NCBI RefSeq assembly: GCF_009754945.1
Contig: NZ_WPIN01000016.1
Span: forward strand, 124,001-188,000
DNA from: Spirosoma arboris
GTDB taxonomy: Bacteria > Bacteroidota > Bacteroidia > Cytophagales > Spirosomataceae
Reading direction: 5' to 3'
Length of the DNA stretch: 64,000 bases
Shown here one piece after another: positions 61,216 to 64,000 of the stretch. The translations under genes were made by a program, and so were the position numbers. Under the pieces are notes generated by a model. The model did not search any database. It was not told the DNA's origin and worked only from the letters and a program-made list of their open reading frames with translations. Positions within the stretch are counted from its first letter, which is position 1. Each line of letters starts with the position of its first letter.

Positions 61216-63054
61216 ATGAACCCTTCTAACCGATCCTTCACGGGCTTGTCGCTGCTCAACTCGAATGGAATCGGTGTTTTTTTGTGTCTGCTCATTTCAT
61301 ACGTGGCATCAGCTGATCCATTTCTGCAGAAACTAGAAAAAGCAACGCCCGCCAATCGGGTGATACTGATTCTCAATTACTTCGACACCTGTTCGGCTGT
61401 TACCCAAAATCAGGCTGCTGCCTTTCGGCTTCTTAATACGATTGATGGTATTGGTGAAAAGGTGGGCGATGAGCAACTGTGCCGGTATAGCCAGTTTATA
61501 AAAGATACATACGCCAAAAATAGCGATCTCAATAACGGCCAGAAAGCAGCATTGTTTTTAGCGGTGGGCCAGAAAGCCGAACAGAACAGCGATCCACAAA
61601 TTGCCGCTGTGTGTCAGCACTTTGCCGGAGAATATTACTTCATCAATGAAGAGTATGGCAAAGCGTTCGAATACCTATTGGCGGCTGATAATCGATTTCG
61701 AATAATTGGCTTTGAGCACATCCCCGAAATAAGCCGGTATCTCTACGAACTGGCGTTCAACTATTATTATTTCAAAGAGTACGAGAAAGCGATCCGTTTG
61801 TTGAAGGAGTCTGCCCGCTACCCGGCTTTCAGTGATAATCTGGCTATACAGACCCACAACACAATGGGTATGGCGTACGCCCAGATTGATCCGACGAACA
61901 ACTCTGATAATCTGCGTAGGGCAGAAATGTGTTACAAAAAAACACGACAAGTTGCTGCTTCTGTCGGCGATTTAGTGTGGATTGGGATTGCCAACACGAA
62001 TCTGGGTAACGTATATACACAGCAAAATCGATTGACCGCTGCCCTAATTGCATTTCGGATCGATTATGAATTGGGGAAGAAGTTTGGCAAGGACAGATCT
62101 CAGCCTTACGCAACGGCAGTAAAATTGGCCAGAGTCTATTTGATGCGTCAGCAACTCGATAGCTGTGCTTATTTTCTTCGTGAATCAAAACGACTTTCCC
62201 TGCTTAAGATCCTCAAAACTGAGTTTGGGAGCGATATGGACAATGAGTTTTATCGACAAAATTATTATGACGTTGCCCGGCAATACTATCAGGTTATTCA
62301 TAACCTGCCACTGGCATACGCCTATTCGGATAGCTTACTAAAAATCAGCGAACGAATCAATAAACGCTACGATGTCAAGCAATTAGACTTAGCCAATGAC
62401 AAGTTATTGATCGAGAAACACAAGTCGGAGGTAGATAAACTCAATGCCCAGAAAAAAACGCAACAGTTGCTCTTCTGGATTTCCGGGGTTGTACTAGCGT
62501 TAGTCGCGCTGTTTTTCTTTGCTCTATACCGATTTGTTCGCACGAAACGGCAACAGGATCAGGTGATCAATGACGAAAAAGAAAAATCGATGCGACTGGC
62601 CAAACAGATCGTTGACGACGAGTTACAACGCGCCAAAGCCGACTTAACCCTTTTTATGGATAATCTACAGGCAAAAGATGCCCTGATCGATACGTTGAAC
62701 ACTGATCTGGAACGACTGTCGCAAAATCGGAAAGAAAGTGATGAACAGGATATGTTTGTTGAAGCGCAGCAAAGCTTACTCAATTCCAGCCTACTGACTA
62801 ATGATGATTGGGAAGAATTCCAACGACGGTTCGAGCGAGTACACCCGAGTTTTTTTGTGAAGTTAAAAACCCATATTACCGACATCAGCCCCGCCGAAGA
62901 GCGACTGTTAGCGCTCTCGAAACTCAATATCAATACCCGACAAATGAGCCGTATGTTAGGTATTTCTCCTGACTCGATCCACAAAGCGACGTATCGCTTA
63001 CGTAAAAAATTAGGCACCGATGGGCATTCCATCCTATCAAAACTCTTAAAATAG
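61216..63054 (+). CDS. TPR sensor-regulator with membrane helix and HTH
   Basis: A 612-residue protein. It starts with an exported N-terminus (IGVFLCLLISYVASA), continues with TPR-like repeats (about 40-400), a single membrane helix (LLFWISGVVLALVALFFFAL, about 415-437), a coiled coil and a C-terminal LuxR/GerE-like HTH (LNINTRQMSRMLGISPDSIH). This one-component layout joins a periplasmic TPR region to a cytoplasmic DNA-binding end. ATG at 61216 begins the signal sequence; an earlier GTG (61189) is in frame. Confidence 0.85.
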   Translation: MNPSNRSFTGLSLLNSNGIGVFLCLLISYVASADPFLQKLEKATPANRVILILNYFDTCSAVTQNQAAAFRLLNTIDGIGEKVGDEQLCRYSQFIKDTYAKNSDLNNGQKAALFLAVGQKAEQNSDPQIAAVCQHFAGEYYFINEEYGKAFEYLLAADNRFRIIGFEHIPEISRYLYELAFNYYYFKEYEKAIRLLKESARYPAFSDNLAIQTHNTMGMAYAQIDPTNNSDNLRRAEMCYKKTRQVAASVGDLVWIGIANTNLGNVYTQQNRLTAALIAFRIDYELGKKFGKDRSQPYATAVKLARVYLMRQQLDSCAYFLRESKRLSLLKILKTEFGSDMDNEFYRQNYYDVARQYYQVIHNLPLAYAYSDSLLKISERINKRYDVKQLDLANDKLLIEKHKSEVDKLNAQKKTQQLLFWISGVVLALVALFFFALYRFVRTKRQQDQVINDEKEKSMRLAKQIVDDELQRAKADLTLFMDNLQAKDALIDTLNTDLERLSQNRKESDEQDMFVEAQQSLLNSSLLTNDDWEEFQRRFERVHPSFFVKLKTHITDISPAEERLLALSKLNINTRQMSRMLGISPDSIHKATYRLRKKLGTDGHSILSKLLK

Positions 63055-63184
63055 CCCCAAATCAGCATTACAATAATCTAAAAATCAGCACATTATACCT
63101 TGTCCAGATTTTTGTCCATGTCCTAAAAATTGAGTTTTTGGCAGACTGGTTAATTTCCCACTCCTAAATTAACCAAACCAGCTC

Positions 63185-63970
63185 ATGATGAATACCCTAC
63201 TCACCGAAGTGCTTCAGAGCCGTATGGATACTTTGGCCAATGGGGTTAAGCCGATAAAGGTTTTCTCCTACGCCTATCATCCCTACTTTGTGTTAACGGA
63301 TCTAGGGCGTCTGGTATCGCTTGGGATTGCGTTCTGGTATCTACGTGATTCCTCGTCGCTTCCCTTTTTTACATTTCTGGGTGTTTTTGGAGCCGTATTT
63401 GTCGTGTACAAAGTGGTGCGCGATAGGGTGAAAGTATGGTTTGGCACAGCCTCGCGCTCGTTTCTTCAGGATACCATTCTGATCATTCTGCCGACCTACT
63501 ACGCCATAATCCGGTGGGTCGTTCGGGCCGATCTGGCAGAAGCATTCGATCTGGTTGCGCTGATTGTTCCATTTTACCTGTTTTTTTCCCGCCTGGGCTG
63601 TTTCGTTAGTGGCTGCTGTTACGGATTACCTTCACCCTTTGGGGTCTGGTACTCAGCCGATCACTTTCGGGATGTACACGGATGTCGGCAATTTAAAGCA
63701 GCTCACCCGCCCCGCGATCGGGTCTTGCCTACTCAGTTGATCGAAGCGCTCTTCAGTTTTCTCATTGGGCTTTTTATCCTCTATTTACACATACAGCAGA
63801 AACTAGTTCCCGGTACATCTCTATGTGTATACTTTCTGTTTTATTGTCCCCTTCGATTCGGACTTGATTTTTTCCGGGTGAGTAGCGCCCGGCCACGTTA
63901 CGGGCGATTTTCAGAAGCGCAGCTATTCTGTATGGCAATCTTTATCCTAGCTTTATTCATCGTATGGTAA
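63185..63970 (+). CDS. Lgt-like membrane protein (divergent)
   Basis: A 261-residue protein with about seven membrane helices. Segments FSRLGCFVSGCCYGLPSPFG, LPTQLIEALFSFLIGLFILY and RFGLDFFRVSSARPRYGRFS match the layout of prolipoprotein diacylglyceryl transferase, including the late Arg and Gly, but the signature GRxGNFxNxE is replaced by RLGCFVSGCCYG and the early His-Gly region is not seen. It is probably an Lgt-family paralogue of changed function. The housekeeping lgt should lie elsewhere. Confidence 0.7.
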   Translation: MMNTLLTEVLQSRMDTLANGVKPIKVFSYAYHPYFVLTDLGRLVSLGIAFWYLRDSSSLPFFTFLGVFGAVFVVYKVVRDRVKVWFGTASRSFLQDTILIILPTYYAIIRWVVRADLAEAFDLVALIVPFYLFFSRLGCFVSGCCYGLPSPFGVWYSADHFRDVHGCRQFKAAHPPRDRVLPTQLIEALFSFLIGLFILYLHIQQKLVPGTSLCVYFLFYCPLRFGLDFFRVSSARPRYGRFSEAQLFCMAIFILALFIVW

Positions 63971-64000
63971 TCCAGCAACCTTCTGGGCAGAAAAAATTAA

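Overview
The window reads as chromosome of a Bacteroidota member, most likely order Cytophagales and close to Spirosoma. Supporting signs are dapD, gyrA with a secreted TPR gene behind it, a DUF4249 lipoprotein, LytS/LytR-type and one-piece hybrid two-component proteins, an ECF sigma factor, many small lipoproteins, general lack of Shine-Dalgarno sites, and promoter-like boxes of the Bacteroidota form TAnnTTTG. The genus is inferred from this style. No rRNA, tRNA, CRISPR array, transposase or prophage block was seen.

Layout. 0-9.7 kb is housekeeping: the 3' tail of an unknown gene, gap (GAPDH, minus), a 1.1 kb AT-rich gap with repeated hexamers and a perfect 22-bp inverted repeat, dapD, an XRE and a TetR regulator, a frameshifted small lipoprotein, an origin-like cluster of DnaA-type boxes, a secreted TPR protein and gyrA. 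9.8-20.4 kb holds an Xre-RES toxin-antitoxin pair, a DUF4142 lipoprotein, an SDR-AraC pair, a membrane zinc-ribbon protein with an orphan LytTR protein, a LytTR two-component pair, a double-aspartyl-protease PDZ protein, and a serine-recombinase-like protein lacking its catalytic serine, coupled to a duplicated membrane protein. 20.4-21.5 kb encodes tiny one-helix membrane peptides missed by ordinary length cut-offs. 21.5-28.8 kb carries two large hybrid kinases around a lipoprotein hydrolase and a small secreted protein.

28.9-44.9 kb is a mosaic: sugar isomerase, VOC proteins, three glycosyltransferases, metallophosphoesterase, ECF sigma factor, a second zinc-ribbon/LytTR module, a CE15-like esterase, membrane hydrolase and metallopeptidase-like proteins, an orphan DUF4249 lipoprotein and an NhaD-type antiporter. 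45-54 kb is mostly small, secreted or hypothetical genes plus a minus-strand operon of two NAD(P)-binding oxidoreductases and an AraC regulator. 54.5-56.1 kb is a same-strand array of four unrelated small immunity-like genes, three with a near-identical 14-bp leader and flanked by TTTTCGTAC palindromes. 56.8-60.2 kb holds two tandem secreted repeat proteins of tail-fibre style. The end carries a TPR/HTH sensor-regulator and an Lgt-like membrane protein.

The best leads for something undescribed are the twice-occurring zinc-ribbon + orphan LytTR module, the MNR-DPV-LTW micropeptides, the immunity-like cassette array with its shared leader, the recombinase lacking its serine, and the origin-like element near gyrA. 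All functions are inferred from sequence pattern alone; no database search was run.
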